This document shows positions 1-14,289 of a stretch of DNA of 37,403 nt, piece by piece. A program made the translations under genes and the position numbers. Within the stretch, counting starts at the first letter, position 1; each line of letters starts with the position of its first letter. The DNA lies in assembly GCA_001953115.1 (NCBI GenBank), contig LSSL01001330.1, forward strand, positions 1-37,403. The letters are read 5' to 3'. The notes beneath the pieces are model-generated. The model saw nothing but the letters and a program-made list of their open reading frames with translations. It searched no databases and had not been told where the DNA came from. Origin of the DNA: Smittium mucronatum (Eukaryota > Kickxellomycota > Harpellomycetes > Harpellales > Legeriomycetaceae).

Positions 1-469
1 TCTAGAAACAGGAGGAACCGATCGTTTAGCACAACTGAGACATATTCTAGTGCACAAGTCCAGCGTTCGACAGTCAGACGGATCTCAGCGTCTAACAGCT
101 ATTTGTAGGAAAGCCATGTCGATCAAACCCACGTTTGGGTATGAGCCTAATTTTATTAATCCTGTTAGAAGTAGGCTCTGACTAGGAGCTCAATAGCTTC
201 AATGAACTGTTGTTCATTGACAAAGAGCTTAATTCATGACTGCACGTAACCTCAGTCATCCAGCTTACTTGAAGCAATGCCAGGGGGGGTCTTTCGGTTG
301 GTAGATTGAACCCTTTTCCCGTAGGTACGCAGCCGGTAGTCCGGCAGAGGAGCTTATTGTAGTTAGGATAATAGTCTTTTCTATACGTCTTTTTCTTTTT
401 TTCAAATTTTTTTAGTATAGTTTTTAATGACGTTATCTTACAATAAAATTCCGTGATACAAAAAAAAAA
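1..469 (+). repeat. Poly(A)-tailed hairpin-rich retroposed repeat, copy 1 (5' end cut by window edge)
   Basis: This segment matches 21312-21783 along its whole length, at roughly 90% identity by eye, in the same orientation. Both copies end with AATAAA (442-447 here), a short spacer and a run of A (460-469), the mark of a polyadenylated RNA copied back into DNA. The body is much GC-richer than the DNA after it. It contains perfect stem-loops: 200-207 with 212-219 (8 bp, 4-nt loop), 236-242 with 253-259 (7 bp), 332-336 with 341-345 (GCCGG/CCGGC, loop TAGT), plus ACCCA/TGGGT near 130-145. No long reading frame crosses it. It could be a SINE, a LINE 3' end or a retroposed structured RNA. I considered 28S rRNA because of a short GAGGAACCG match, but could not sustain it. 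Confidence 0.8.
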
Positions 470-3400
470 TGCTAATGTTTAATTAAAGATAAATTTTTGA
501 TATTAAAAAACTTTCCCATTTTAATAAATTCTCTTTAATTTATAAATTCACATTAAAAAATAGTTAAGTTTTTTTTTTTTAAATATTTTATTAAAAACAT
601 TTAATGTGCAATTTTGGACTAAAAGATTGATATTTTATATTTTTATAATTTATTTTACGCTTTTAAAAATTAATATCTATTTTAATAAATATTAATTTTA
701 ATATTTAAGTCTTAAAAATAAAATTTTAAATTAATTAATTATCATTTATTCAAGTAAAACACCAATTATTTGCAAACGATATATATTTTTTGCATCTTTT
801 TCGTGATATTGGATTCGGAAAAGTTTATTTTAATAAAAAAATTGCCAGTAAAAGTAAAATGATGTTTAGTAATGATATTTCTGAAAATTTTAAATTCCTA
901 AAATTGGGAATCTAGTCGATATATTAGGTTGGAAACATTTTTTGAGTAAAAAATCTAGATATAAATCCAAATTTACGTGTTAAATAGTCTTTAAAAGACT
1001 AAAAGGTTAGTAAGAAAATGGAATTATTTTGTTTCATTAAAGTCATTTGTGGATTTTTTTTATAAAAACTGAATGACTGAAAATCACCAAATATCTAAAT
1101 TAAAATTAAAAAATCTCAGTGAGCATAGTGAGTTCAAGTTAAGTTTTGTGTAAAATAATTTTTTTACTAAAATGTATTATGCGCTCTTAATTTGTAAAGA
1201 TTAATGTTAATTTAAAAAATATTGTGATTTATTGTATTTAGCTTTGCAGTCAGAATTTTTTTTTTATTGCGTTTTATTCGCAAGTAAGACAAATCTAAGA
1301 AGCATAAAATATTTTCTTTTTTTGATCTAATATTTTTGCCTCATTTATCACAGATTTTGTTTATTTATATATTTTGGGTATAATTGAGATTTTTTTAAGT
1401 GCGATTTAGCAGATATTTTTAAGCAATTATTATATTTAGTATCAGGATAAAAGTCTTTTATAAGAATAAAATGTATTAAATAGCTAAACGATATTGTGAA
1501 AAATTAAAAAAAACTTCATTTTTCCATTAAATTGATTAAATAACTACACAAAGATTATATATTTTTTTCAAATATAAAATTATAAGAATAATGGCGACTC
1601 AAATTCTAACTATATTTTATTTATTAATGACAAAATTTATCATGTAAATCATTAAAAAATAATTCTGATTTGATTTCAATATTCTTGGTATTATGACTAG
1701 AATTTTTTGAATTTAAAATGTTTATTTTTTGCATAGTTAAATGATTTTTTTTTATTAGCTAATTTTTTAAATTATCATTTAAATAGAATGATTTCATAGT
1801 CAGAATTTTTTTATATTTTAATAATTATTAAAAATTCATAAATACTATAATATATTCCTTCCTTCAAGGGATTTCATTTTTTTATTTAAAAATTTTTTGT
1901 ATTACATGTAAGTTTTTTAAATTTTCAAACCAAAGTTTTATATTTTTATAAATTTTTGTAAAAGTGTTATTTAGAGTATGTTATTTTTTAAGAATAATCT
2001 ATCACATCTAAATTTTAAATCTATTACTACTTTTTTAAGAAAAAATTAAATAAAAATACTCGTGCATTATTTGAAGCCATTATAAATAAATGGCATTTTT
2101 AATGTTATCATAATTTATTTTTCAAAAGTACCAAAAATTTAATAACTGAAATCCTAAATAAATTTCGAATTTGCGATATATATATTAGGTTTTTATTTAA
2201 GATTAAGATTATTTTATTTAATTAATTTTTAGTCATATTTATACTTTATAATTGTTAATTTAGTATAGACATATAACCTTATAGAATTATGTTCAAATTA
2301 TTAAAATTAAAGTAATTTATAAGCCTTTTTAAATCTGAAAAAATAGCGACATATTTTTTAGTGTTTAATGAATAATAAAATTATATCATATTAAAGGGAA
2401 ATTTTAATTTTTATAAGAGATATTTTTTAAACTAAATATAAGTTAAAACTATTACTGGGAGCAAATTATTAGATAATTTTACATAATTAAAGATTGATTT
2501 AAATAAAACTGACAATAAATTTATGAATTTTTACCAGAATCTTGTTTTTTTTTCAAAATTCCATCCAGAATTGAACTGAATCAGTCTATTTAAATCAGTT
2601 TTTCAATAAAGCCTCATAATTTTTATATTTTAATAAAAATTTCACGAGTTTTTACGGAAAAAAAAATTGATCATATTTTGTTCTATCATAAACTGTTTTT
2701 TTTTTGCAATTCTTATTTAATATCTTTAATTATAAATTATGTTTATTTTTAAATGTTTAATATTTAAGGTAGGAAAAACATTAAGCGTTATTTATTGTCA
2801 ATTCGGGATTTCGATTCATTTTGTCATGATATCTATGATGTTTTTTTTTTGAATTAAATAAAAAATCAACCAATTTTTTTTTTTTTGGTATTTAAAGGCC
2901 TGTTCATATTTCTAAACAAATTTTTTTTAATTCTATTGGTTAGATTTGATTTAATTTGTTATTCTTAAATTTTTTCTTATATGACTAATATATATTTCAA
3001 TCTGTTATTCTTTAAAAAATTACTTATAAATTTTATTTTTTCCTGTTATCAATTTTATTATTTTTTTGGATTACCAATCCGGAATTTTGGATAGAAAATT
3101 AAAAGTTAGATGGAATTTAATTTCTGCGAGAATGAGAAAGGTCTATCAAATAAATATTTTGAATTTTTTAATGATTTTTTTTTGAATAAAGATCTATACA
3201 CATTTTTCTTTAAATCCATAATTTTTTTTTAATTTTCATGGGGTTTTATTATTATTCTCGATGATTTTAATACATTAAAAAAACAATTGTTACATATATC
3301 TTATTTCGTATCATGTAATTTGGAATTTTTTTAGCATTTATATTTATTTAGGAGTTCATTAGGCAAACTTATTATTTTTATAATTAGAATTTGAACTGAT

Positions 3401-4349
3401 TCATAATCAGAAATTTTGATTGGTTTTTTTGATATATGAGCTAGGCTAGCTAAATTATCTTATTATAATCAAGAAATGTGGTCATTTAAAATATTTTTAT
3501 ATTGTTTGTTAAATCTTCTGAAGAAAAAAAATGTTAATCTATTTAATTATGATTTTCTTCGTATTAATAATAAAGAAATTTAAAATTCTATTAGTTTAGA
3601 TTATAAATTTTTGATTTAAAAAAATCGTATTAAATTTAACTGATTTTTTGTATTTTAGTCTTATTTATATGATTTTTTTATGTGAATGGGGTGGGAGGGT
3701 TAGACTAACTCAAATCCAGCACACCTTTTCCATATTTATCAAAATCCAAGTGCATCTCATGATATTAATTCATGAATTTTTTTTTAAAGTAATATCAAAC
3801 TGACTATACTTATTTACGTATCAATTATTTTATATAAAATCAAATATGAAAATTCATTAACTGTATTAATATTTTCTAGGTTTAATTTTTTAGCTAAAAT
3901 TTTATAAATATTTTTAAATTCAGAAAAATTGTTTTCAGTTTACATAAATATTAATATGTATTAAAAAATATTATAAACACTTAATTTGGGAACAATTATA
4001 CCTAAAAGATTATAATTTACATATTTCAAACAGTAATTAATTTTATTGTGAATTATTCGAATTATTTTTTCCTTTCACAAGCAAAAAATAAGTTTTTAGT
4101 GATAAAAAAAATAGTTATAGTTATTATTTGTAAAATAATAATATATTATGCGATTTATAATAATATCCATTAAACCAAATTAAATATTATTTTTGTAAAT
4201 AAGTCGTTTTATCAAAAAAAATTTAAAAACTCATTAAATCAAGTATTAAAAAATATTAAATAACATTTTTTTATTCTCTTGTAATTTTTTTTTTACTTGA
4301 AAAAAATTATTTTTCATATTGTTGAAAGTAGATAAAAAATAAAATTCAT

Positions 4350-4367
4350 TATATATATATATATATA
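4350..4367. repeat. (AT)n microsatellite
   Basis: An uninterrupted run of alternating A and T, about eight to nine units long, inside the AT-rich desert. Confidence 0.85.
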
Positions 4368-5230
4368 GCGAATTTTAAATAAATCAAGTTTTTTCAATAT
4401 ACAGCTTTTCGGATTGAAATTTTACTATTATTTCAGCTATTTTTATTTAATATAGCGAATAATATACTTAAAGCATTAATTGAAAGCTTAAAATTAACCA
4501 TAAAAGATATATGTATATATAATAATGCTTTCTCTTTATCAAAAAATGTGTTATGAAAAATTAGCACAAGTAAAAAAACCTTTTGTCTCGATTAGAGAGT
4601 GCCTAAAACACTTTATCATAGATACAACAGATATAATTCTTTTATTCAATTTTTATTTCAAAAAATATTCTGACAAATAAATAACAATGATTAGAACTAT
4701 CCAAAAAACATTGGAATAAAATTACTAGTTAAATGTATTAATTTTATTGAATATCTCTTTGTATATTATTTCTATTTTTCGGGTAGTTTTTTTATGGATA
4801 TTTTAGGATACATTTCACTTCTTAGCTCTAATTCTGGTGGCATATTTATTAGAATATTTATTTTTCATGTATCATTTTTTTCCAATTTTCGGATATTTTT
4901 TATCGGTATTAAATTTAGGATAGTTTTATTTGCTCATTTCAGTGAAATTTTTTCACATTATTTTAGAACCATTGAAAATTGTATCTAAATTTATAAATTT
5001 TGGTGAAATCGATTTTAAAAAAAAAATGAGCAGTTATGTAATCTGATAATAGTTATCAGCTTTTATGATAAACTAATCTGATGAATCTTTACGTATGTGA
5101 CTCTTTTATTTGATAAAAAGAAGCTATTTAAGATGCATAAATAGATAGATGGATGCTTATCCAGATTAATCACATATATTAAAAATAATAATATCCAAAT
5201 ATTGCTTATATTTGAATTTTCCATCCATAA

Positions 5231-5263
5231 AAAATCTTTTTAAATCTTTTTAAATCTTTTTAA
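5231..5263. repeat. 10-bp tandem repeat, unit taaatctttt
   Basis: Three consecutive 10-bp units of the form TAAATCTTTT, the first with A in place of T, followed by a partial fourth. It is a short minisatellite with no sign of coding function. Confidence 0.8.
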
Positions 5264-8200
5264 CTCTATTATTGGCTTCGTATAAGTAGTTATTTTTTTG
5301 TTACTTCCATTATAATATCTTTAAATTATTTGTAAATGAAATGATACTATATTTTTTTCACTAAAACTTTCCGCTCTAATACTTTTCCGATCTCTTTAAT
5401 TAATTTTTTCGACTAACTTAAAGTATGATAGATATCAAATTTTTAAGAATTCTAAATTTTTTTTTGAAATTCCAAGTCTTTTGATCAGTTCAAGTTGATG
5501 CAGATCTCTATTAGAGATTAATGGAGAAAGATTTTTTTTTAACCCCCACCCACCTTACCTTTCCCCGTCACTCTATCTTATACCACTTTCATCAGAATTT
5601 TTTCACTATATAAAGTCATTATGTAATTTATGATTCGACCTGGACTTTTTGGGTGTCCTGAAACTTCTTTTTAACTATTAAAAATTAATTATCTAAAATT
5701 TAAGTGAATTTACTGATATAATATTATGTAACATCTCTTTTTAATTTGAATTTTTTCTATTTATGAACCAATATTGAAAATTCAAAACTATAATTGAACT
5801 TATAGAATAAAATTTAGAAAAGATATTAACACAATCGAAAAAAATAATAATAATCTAAAATTTATGTAAAAATCAGTTTATTTGGCTATAGTGTACTTTA
5901 TTCACAGTTTTAATATGCAATTATTGATATTTTGGCTTTAATATAATGTTTAAATCGTATATTTGAATATTTTAAATGTGGAATTGTGTGAGTAAAATAA
6001 TTTTTTAATTTTTTACATGGTTTTTCAGAAGATCGTGTCACTAATTGATCTTTTTTATTTGAATTTTTCTTGGAAAAATTGAAAAATTTTAATAATTATG
6101 TGCTATAAAACAGTAAAAATCGTCTAAAAATTGGCTTTAATTATTGAATGTAGAGTAAAGAATTGTTATTACAATAAAGATATTTATTTTTTTAGTAAAA
6201 ACATTTATTTATTTAAAAAAAATTAAAAAAGAATCAATCAAAGGATTTAGTTTATGATTTTATTTTATTTTTGGATTCATAATATCTCTTGAAAAAAAAA
6301 AAAAAATTTCAAATTATAAACTAATTATAAAATTTTCGAATTTTTGGATCTAAAATTATTAATTGAATATTTTTTCGTCTATAAATCATCTCTTTATCTA
6401 TATACATTATAAAATTTTCGTTTCCTGCAAAAGAATTTTGAAAAAAAAAAATTTTTTTTCAAGGGATTTATTTAGATTATTTAAATTAAAGATGAAATCA
6501 TTGCAAAATAGAAATAAATAAAATGTATAACTTGTAAATTTATGTACATTATTTAAGCAACTTTAATATTTAAATATAATTTGGATTAGGTAAAAATTTA
6601 TTTTCTCTATACTTTTCCAGATAAAATGAAGTGGTTTTTATTGTTCGTTTAAATATATTTGATTTTAATAATTTCAATAATTTTTTTTTTATAACTATAT
6701 TTTAGATAACAGAATATTTTTTCTTTTTAAAGTCCATACCTCATAGACTATTCATTACACCAAAATTATCTAAGATATCTTCTACTTATTTAACTTTGAA
6801 AAAACATACAAGAGTGATATACAAGTAAAATATTGATTTAAATTATGTTACATTGATATAATATTATTGTTTATTGCAAAATATGATTTTCACAGGACAT
6901 GTTTTATTGAAGATTTTATTTACTTAAAATTTTCAACATAAAAAAATTTTTTCCTTTCATTCTGTACATATACAATTCAGATTTTACTAAAGTCGCTAAA
7001 GTTTTTTAAAATAAAACCCATGAATTTAATAAACTTTTATTTATGCTTACAGAAGTTTTTTTCTGCTAAAGATAGTTAAAAAAAACACGTTTAGTTAAAT
7101 AATTTAATGATTTAATTATATGATTAATATCAATTTGCTTTCAGTATTATTTAAGTGTTATGAAAAGAATAATAATTTAAATAGGCATAAAATAAATTTC
7201 CTAAGTAAGAAAACTTGTAATATAATTACGAATAAGTTTTTCTCGTTCATTTAAAATTTACCTGATATAATTTTTTTAACTTATTCACACATTTAATAAT
7301 AATTGAATTTTTTTATGATCTTTATATTCTGGTTTTGACATATTATTCCGATTTCACCATTTTTGTATAAATGATCTGTATTTTTTTTGTTAAAATTTTA
7401 TCTACCATTTTTTAAATAGTTAAACCTGACTTTAAATGATATAATCTATTTATATAAGCTTTTTTTTTGTTTTATAACTTTTAACTATAAAATATTATAG
7501 GATATAAAAAATGGTTAAATAAATTATTAATTTAAAAAATAAATGTAGGAATTTAAATTAACATAATGTTAAATCAGTTTGGTATAAATTAAATTAAACC
7601 AAAAAAAATCGATTAATTTTTTTAAGTTTTCTAAGTATGAATAATAAAATTAAAAGATAAAAAATCAGAATACAAAAAAAAGGGGATATTGGAAATAAAT
7701 TGAAATAAATTTTATTTAAAAATATGATACGCTGAAGAATATTTTATAATTTTGAATATAAATCTACAGATTAATGGGATAGAAAAAACTTATTATTTTA
7801 ATATTAACTTATGAAAAAAAAATTATATAACAATATTATATTAAATTTAAAAGCAAGTATTGAATTTTTCAAATTATAGTTCAAAAAAAAACCTATTTAT
7901 TTTATCGTTAAATACATTTCTCCAATAATTTTAACCAATTCGTAGGATTATTAAAACCTTTTAAAAGCCGGAAAAAACTTGTTAAAAATAAATATTAAAA
8001 TTTGAGATCGTATATTTAGTAGTAATAAACGTATCTACTATAATCAGTAGATCTTTAAATATCTCAAACACTTTTCTGCTATTTTAAAACCAGAAACGGC
8101 TTATTTTTCCGTAAAATATCATCTATGTTTTATAGCAAACCAAATATTATTAGTTTAATCGAGTTTACACATTTTTGATTTAAGTATAGAAGAATTTTCA

Positions 8201-11200
8201 AGTCACCTATTGGAAATTTTTGGAATCTTCATCGATTTAATAGAACAAAAATATTTGTCTTATCATTAATTATTGAGATATTCCTTTATCTATTTTCTCT
8301 AGTTTTATAAGTTAAATGGCGAAAAAAAAGGCTTATATATATTCTCAGCCAATAAATGACCCTATTAAAATGGAACCCAACTGAAAATAGCCCTAGAAGA
8401 TGTAATTGTTTTTTAAATGTATAAAGTTAAAATATATAATTAGAATTAAATCAAAAAAATAAATTTTCAATTTTGAGTAATATTTATTAAAAAACATATC
8501 TTTACAAGCAATAAGTATTTATTTGAAAAATCTTAATTATTTTTCCACCATTCTGAATTTAAACCGAAATTTTTTTTATTCATACAAAAAAATATATATC
8601 ATATTCTTTTATTTATGGGAAGTTGGAATTTAAAATTTATAAAGAATATAAAATAAATAAAATTGTAAATATTATAAAGGATTCCTTTAATTTTAAAAAT
8701 TTACATTTATTTCTGAATGATACCTTTTTATAGAAAAATTAATTATGTATTTATTTTTAAATTACAAATTAGTAATTTTTACAATAATCAATATCAATAA
8801 TCCTTAATTTGAAATAGAAAATCAAAAAATCGAGGTCAAGCTCAAGATTTCAAACCTGATTTACGTATAAAATCCATCAAAAAATGTTAAAACCTAAATC
8901 TATACTAAACAAAAAAAAAACCCTGATTTTTTTTTATATTATAAGTAAATAATATTTTTAATGAATAACTGAAAGCACCAGTCGTATATTTATATTATAA
9001 ATATTAAAGAATATTATATTATCTTCACTATTATAAATAAATGTATAATCAACATATTATGAGTGAAAAAACGCCATAATAATTTTTTTGCATAAAGATT
9101 TGCGTATGGCAATTATAGTTTAAATAATTTTATTTTATAAATTTAATTGATAACCAATAAAGTCTTATTATTTCTTTGATAAAAAGACTTCAAATAAATT
9201 AACCCGATGAAGCTTATTAAAAAAAGAAAATAAATGAAAATTTACGCAAAACATAATTTAAAGGTTGAAATGTTTTTTTTAAAAAAAAAACTAATTCGAT
9301 TTTTGTTTATGTTTTCCAGAAATACTTTATTAGTTTATTAATATCACCCAAGCGTAGGTGAATTATACTATTACTGAATTATATTTTCTAATTCGTTAGT
9401 TTTTCAAAAAAAAGAATTTTGATTTTAAAATTTTAAATCGACACTCATTCTTCCTTCATTTTTATAATTCTTGATTTCTTTTTTAAAAAGTGGATTTAAA
9501 TTTCCAAATTTAGAGAGAATTTAGTCGAAAGTGATTACCCAAATTTAAAAAATCAAGTCTAATTCACTTCTTTTTTCAGAATTAATGAACCCATAATGCG
9601 TATAAGACCTGTAATTTTTTTTATTAATAAATTTATACTAAAATGATATAAAATTTATTGATTTTCCTTTTAAATATCTTTATTTTTGAAAATAAACTAT
9701 GATTTAATTTGTTTATGAACCCATACTACTTTTTACAATCTTTATTTTCAATCAGAAAATCATTCTTCGAAATGTATTCGACTTTTAAAAAATCATAATA
9801 ATTATCCTTCTTTCTTCTTCACACCCTCAGAAACTCTTAAAATTATCTTCTATTGATAATATTTTATTTTGGCTGCAGATCCATCATTTTTAAAAGTTTT
9901 TAGAACTATCTATGGATAATTTTTTTATGAAAAAACCAGATTAATTTACTTATAAAAACGTTTAACTCAAAATTCAATATAATTATAATTTCTAGCTCAA
10001 TTATGATTATATGATATTTTTTCCGATATTTTTTTAGAAAGTTCACCCATAAAAAAAAATAACCTATTTATTTGTTGAAATAGTATGGATTATAATGATA
10101 CGGAATATTTCCCCTTTGTAAATCGATTTCATCATCTATGATTTTTATTTTCAGGTTCTGCTGATTATCTTCGATTAAACAAATTTTTACTCATTCCCAT
10201 GAAAAATTTTATAAACTCTATCAACTTTAAAAAAAATCCATTAGCCTCAATTTTTACCTCAATTAGTCTTTTTTTAAATAAAAAATATTATCAAATAATT
10301 AAATATATTTTAGCTCTATGATTAAACTAATAAGTGGAATATGCATATATAGATGTGTAAAATCTGTTATTTTTTAATATCTTACAAATATTGATATTTT
10401 TAGTCTTATTATTTTATAAGTTAAAAAAATATTATAAATTCATTTGAAAGGTTATAAAAAATTAAATGTTTTAAAATACCAAATTTCTACGCCTAACTTT
10501 ATGAATAAAAAAAATAGGGGTTTTTCTTTTTTGGCTAGATTTTCTATTATTTATATTATTCTTCCTTCTTAAATTAAGACTTCTTATCAATTTTTTTTAA
10601 TTCATATTTTATATTCTATACGGTATATGTTATAAACTATAATTTATTCGTTCCCGCCATTTATTGTATTTTTAAATTTTTTTTTTTTAAAAATTCGATA
10701 AATTTCATTTAACATATACAATTACACGTAAAATTATTATCTTAAGCCCATTTACGATAAAATAGTTATTATTAAAAAAAAATTCATTTTATATATTTTT
10801 TTAAATAGTATTTATATTATATCAATGCTTTTATAATTTTTCTCTAATAATCCGATAAATTTATTTATGATTTAATTTGAAATATGGGTGATTTATTTTC
10901 ATTTTATATGTTCTAGTCACTAATAAATTTCGAATTATTGAAAATATATGTTTTTATTTTACTATAAAATCCTAAATTAAATAAAATCTTACATAAAATT
11001 GAATTGTTGATATTATTATTTATGACTAGGCGTGTCCTCTGAATGATTTTACCAGAAAATAAAAAAAGTATCAATAAATTGTTCCAATTTCAGGAATTAT
11101 AATTTTTAATCTATCAAATCAATTATTTTCACATTTGTCAAGAATTATAATTTTTATGGCGCTTCTAGAAAACCGACATGCAAAACAGCCAATAAAATAT

Positions 11201-13858
11201 TCCTGAAAAATATATATATGTTTTATATTTTAATGAATGCTCGTTTATTTTATAAAAGTGTACCAGAAAGATATTTTTATCTAATTTATAAAATTTCGAG
11301 TATTTAATTCAGTATTATTCAATCAATTTAGTTTATTTCCCAATTTTTTGCTGAATAGCCCCTATACTAAAATTTCACTTCACTAATCAACAAAACTCCC
11401 CTTTTTTATATAATTATAAGAAAACAATTTTTTTTAATTGTTTCAAAAATGCCTGTTATTTTTTTATAAATATATATTTATGGTTTTTTAAGCATATAGC
11501 AATTTTATTTTAATAATTTAAAAATAATTAGAAAGCATAGGACATGGAAATGAATTTATTATAAATATTACACTCAACTTATAACTATATAAATACATTT
11601 TTCCAAAAATTAAAAGCTTTTGAGAGGACAGAGATGATTTAACAGCATTTAAAAATGTGTATTTATCCCATAATAAGTGGGAAAAAAAATATTATATATA
11701 GTTTACTAATTTTTCTATTAGATTTATTTTCTTTGATAAAATTTATTCAATTTATGGGGATTTTATTATTGAATGATTTCAATTCATCAGCTTATATCAA
11801 GGAAAGGCGATTTACACAAGTCTTTATCGTACGAATATCATAAAAGTGATATTTTATTTTAATTTTTAATATCCAATATATTTTTTTTTACTTGAATGAC
11901 TTTCTTAGTTTATATTTATATTTATTTGATGGAGCTTGCATTTGCTGTTCATTTCTGAAGGATACAAAAAAATAATTTTTTAAAAAAAATTACTTCACAT
12001 GTCTCTGTAGTTAAATAAATTCGTTTAAAAAATATCAGATGTTTAAAATTTTAAATTCGCAAACATTCCAAAATAAGGATATTAATTAAAAAATAATTTC
12101 ATTTGTAAATTTAATTATTTTATAATATTTTTTATATCTTTTGAATATTTTTAAATTTAATGCGCTATATAATTATTATATAATGCGTAACATAGAATAA
12201 AATTTGTTCATGTTTTTGGAATTTTTAAGCTCGAGAGCTATTTTTTTTTTTTTTGATGATGAAGAAGTGTGTCAGGACTTGAATACTTCAAATAAACAAA
12301 ATATTTAACCCAAAAAAATTTTAGATAAATTGATTTTCAATTGATTTTCATATCTTTTTAATAATGAATTCTTAATCACAAAAATAAATTTTGTAATAAT
12401 TATATAATTACTTCCAACTAACCAATTTCAAAGTTCTTTTTTTCTTGGAGGAGCAGAACTTTTCTAAAAGTAAAAAAAATTAACTTGATAAAATTCGTGC
12501 ATAACTTTTTTTAAACTATGTTTTAGTACTGATAGATCTTAGTAAATCACTTAGTAATTTTAAATTATAGATTTAAATTTCAACAAGTTATATATGTAGT
12601 ATTATTATTTTTATTCTTCAGTAAAAAATTAATTTTCTCAAATATAAGAGTTAGAATACCCCATAAAATATAAGATATATCTGTTATGCACCTCAAAAAT
12701 TTCTAAAGTTATCACCGTCGTTTTACCCGCTTGGAGCTGTTTACAGTTGAGCTTATTATTTATTTATTGGCATTATCTGCAGAAATTTTTATTTTTTAAA
12801 TCATATTTTAACTGCGACAAGCTTTAGGGCTCCAAATATCTTTTAATTGAAATTTACAAAGGCCTTAATTTTTCAGAATACCCGATTATTCTTAAATCTA
12901 TTAACTATAACTCTTCCAAAATGAAAAATTTTCATTTTTAAATAATCTGAAAGGTTATAATCTTCTTTATTGGACGGTAATACGATATAACTTTAATAAT
13001 TTTCGAAATTATATATTATTTTATTCGAACTCACACTTCAAAAATATATCGTACGAGTTTTCTTATACTACCCACTTTATTTTTGATTTTACGTAGCAAA
13101 ATATTTAGAAAAAGTATATAAACCTTTAGTGGTTTGGATAATAAGGGGAGAATTGTGAGAAAGGTATCTATCTGGTATGTCCTAACATATTTATATAATT
13201 TTAATTTCAGCTACTCTACAAATATGTATCATAAAGATCCCCACTTAATAAAAAATTAAAAAAAAGTGCTTATACTATTATTAAATTCTATTTGTGACAA
13301 TTTAAATAAAAAATGATATTAAATTTAAAGTATTTTCTCTATCGTTAAATATATATATAAATATTTTAATATTTTCCTTGGCGATTTTTCGTGATAAATC
13401 TTTCTAATAAAAATATAAAAATATATCTTTCATTGATGTTCAGTTTAAAAATCGCTTGAATAAAAATGGGAATTTTGAGAAAAGCGTGAATGTGTTAAAA
13501 AAAAAAACTATGAAAAAAGGTAAGTAGAAAAACAAAACATGCTGAGAAAGATAAGAAACGCAGAAAATAATTATAAGTTTAGAATAAATTTTAAAAATCA
13601 ATAAAAGACTCAAAATATTGGATTTTCATTAGTATATAAAAAAAATCGATTAAAGTTAAAAAGTTGGAGTTTTTATTTATTTATTATAAAATACTATAAA
13701 TCAGCTAATAAAATATACAGCAATTAAAACAACTTTTCTAGGGTAAAAAAATACTATGTCAGTTTATCAACCGTGTACCTACTTTGTACTCAATCAAGAT
13801 TAAAAAATCGAATAAATGGAGATTCCCTCTAATAATTTAATAATACCATTAAATTAAG

Positions 13859-14026
13859 CAATTACGGAATCCATACAAGCTGCAAACGCTGAATACGAAG
13901 GGAAATGGTCTTTCTGTAAATTTATTAGAAAGTTTTCCAAAGTCTAGAAAGTTATGGAGAATAATATGCAAAGGAGCAAACAAATGTAAAAAACCAGGGG
14001 GGCTTAATGAAAATTTGATTTTTTAG
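13859..14026 (+). pseudogene. Possible exon or gene relic, unrecognised
   Basis: A frame stays open for 55 codons, from a Gln codon at 13859 to TAG at 14024-14026, in a patch distinctly GC-richer than its surroundings. The peptide has varied, protein-like composition, with short stretches such as NPYKLQTLNTKGNGLSV and SRKLWRIICKGANK. There is no ATG at its start. The segment is preceded by TTAAG, which could be a splice acceptor, and an in-frame GTAAAA after ...GANK could be a donor, so an internal exon is possible. Any partner exons upstream are not visible, and the assembly gap begins about 260 bp downstream. I do not recognise the family. A decayed transposon fragment is equally possible. 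Confidence 0.35.
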
Positions 14027-14289
14027 GACAAGTTTTTATTTACTAGGTGATTTTATAAAACACTTGAAATTTTGATGATGTAACTTTTAATATATTTTTA
14101 TTATTTATTGTAATGATTTTTTTTATTTAAATCAAACTTTATTGGTGTTTTTTTCCCCAGAATAAAAACCTTAAATGATTATTAATGGATTACTAATAGT
14201 TTATTTTTCACAGCCAAGAAGGCGTGGCGCTAATGCAAACTATATTTTAGAAAAAAAATACACATCATGTTGAGTGGCTTTGGACCCCC

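Larger units (their letters stand above)
470..13850. other. AT-rich intergenic desert without supportable genes
   Basis: About 13 kb that is mostly A and T, with dense stops in all frames and many homopolymer runs. The open frames at 4794-4988 (64 codons) and 11655-11843 (62 codons) have the length and amino-acid make-up (I, F, N, K, L, S) expected by chance in such DNA. Small C-rich or G-rich patches occur at about 3690-3725 and 5541-5575, without coding or RNA features I recognise. I see no tRNA, rRNA or intact transposon here. Some of it may be very old, mutated repeats that can no longer be identified by eye. Confidence 0.7.

Noticed and set aside
1..469. 28S rRNA 3' end
   Set aside because: A short GAGGAACCG-like match and a GCGTCTAA-like match are suggestive, but the following sequence does not follow the conserved LSU 3' domain, and the poly(A) tail with AATAAA argues for a retroposed transcript.
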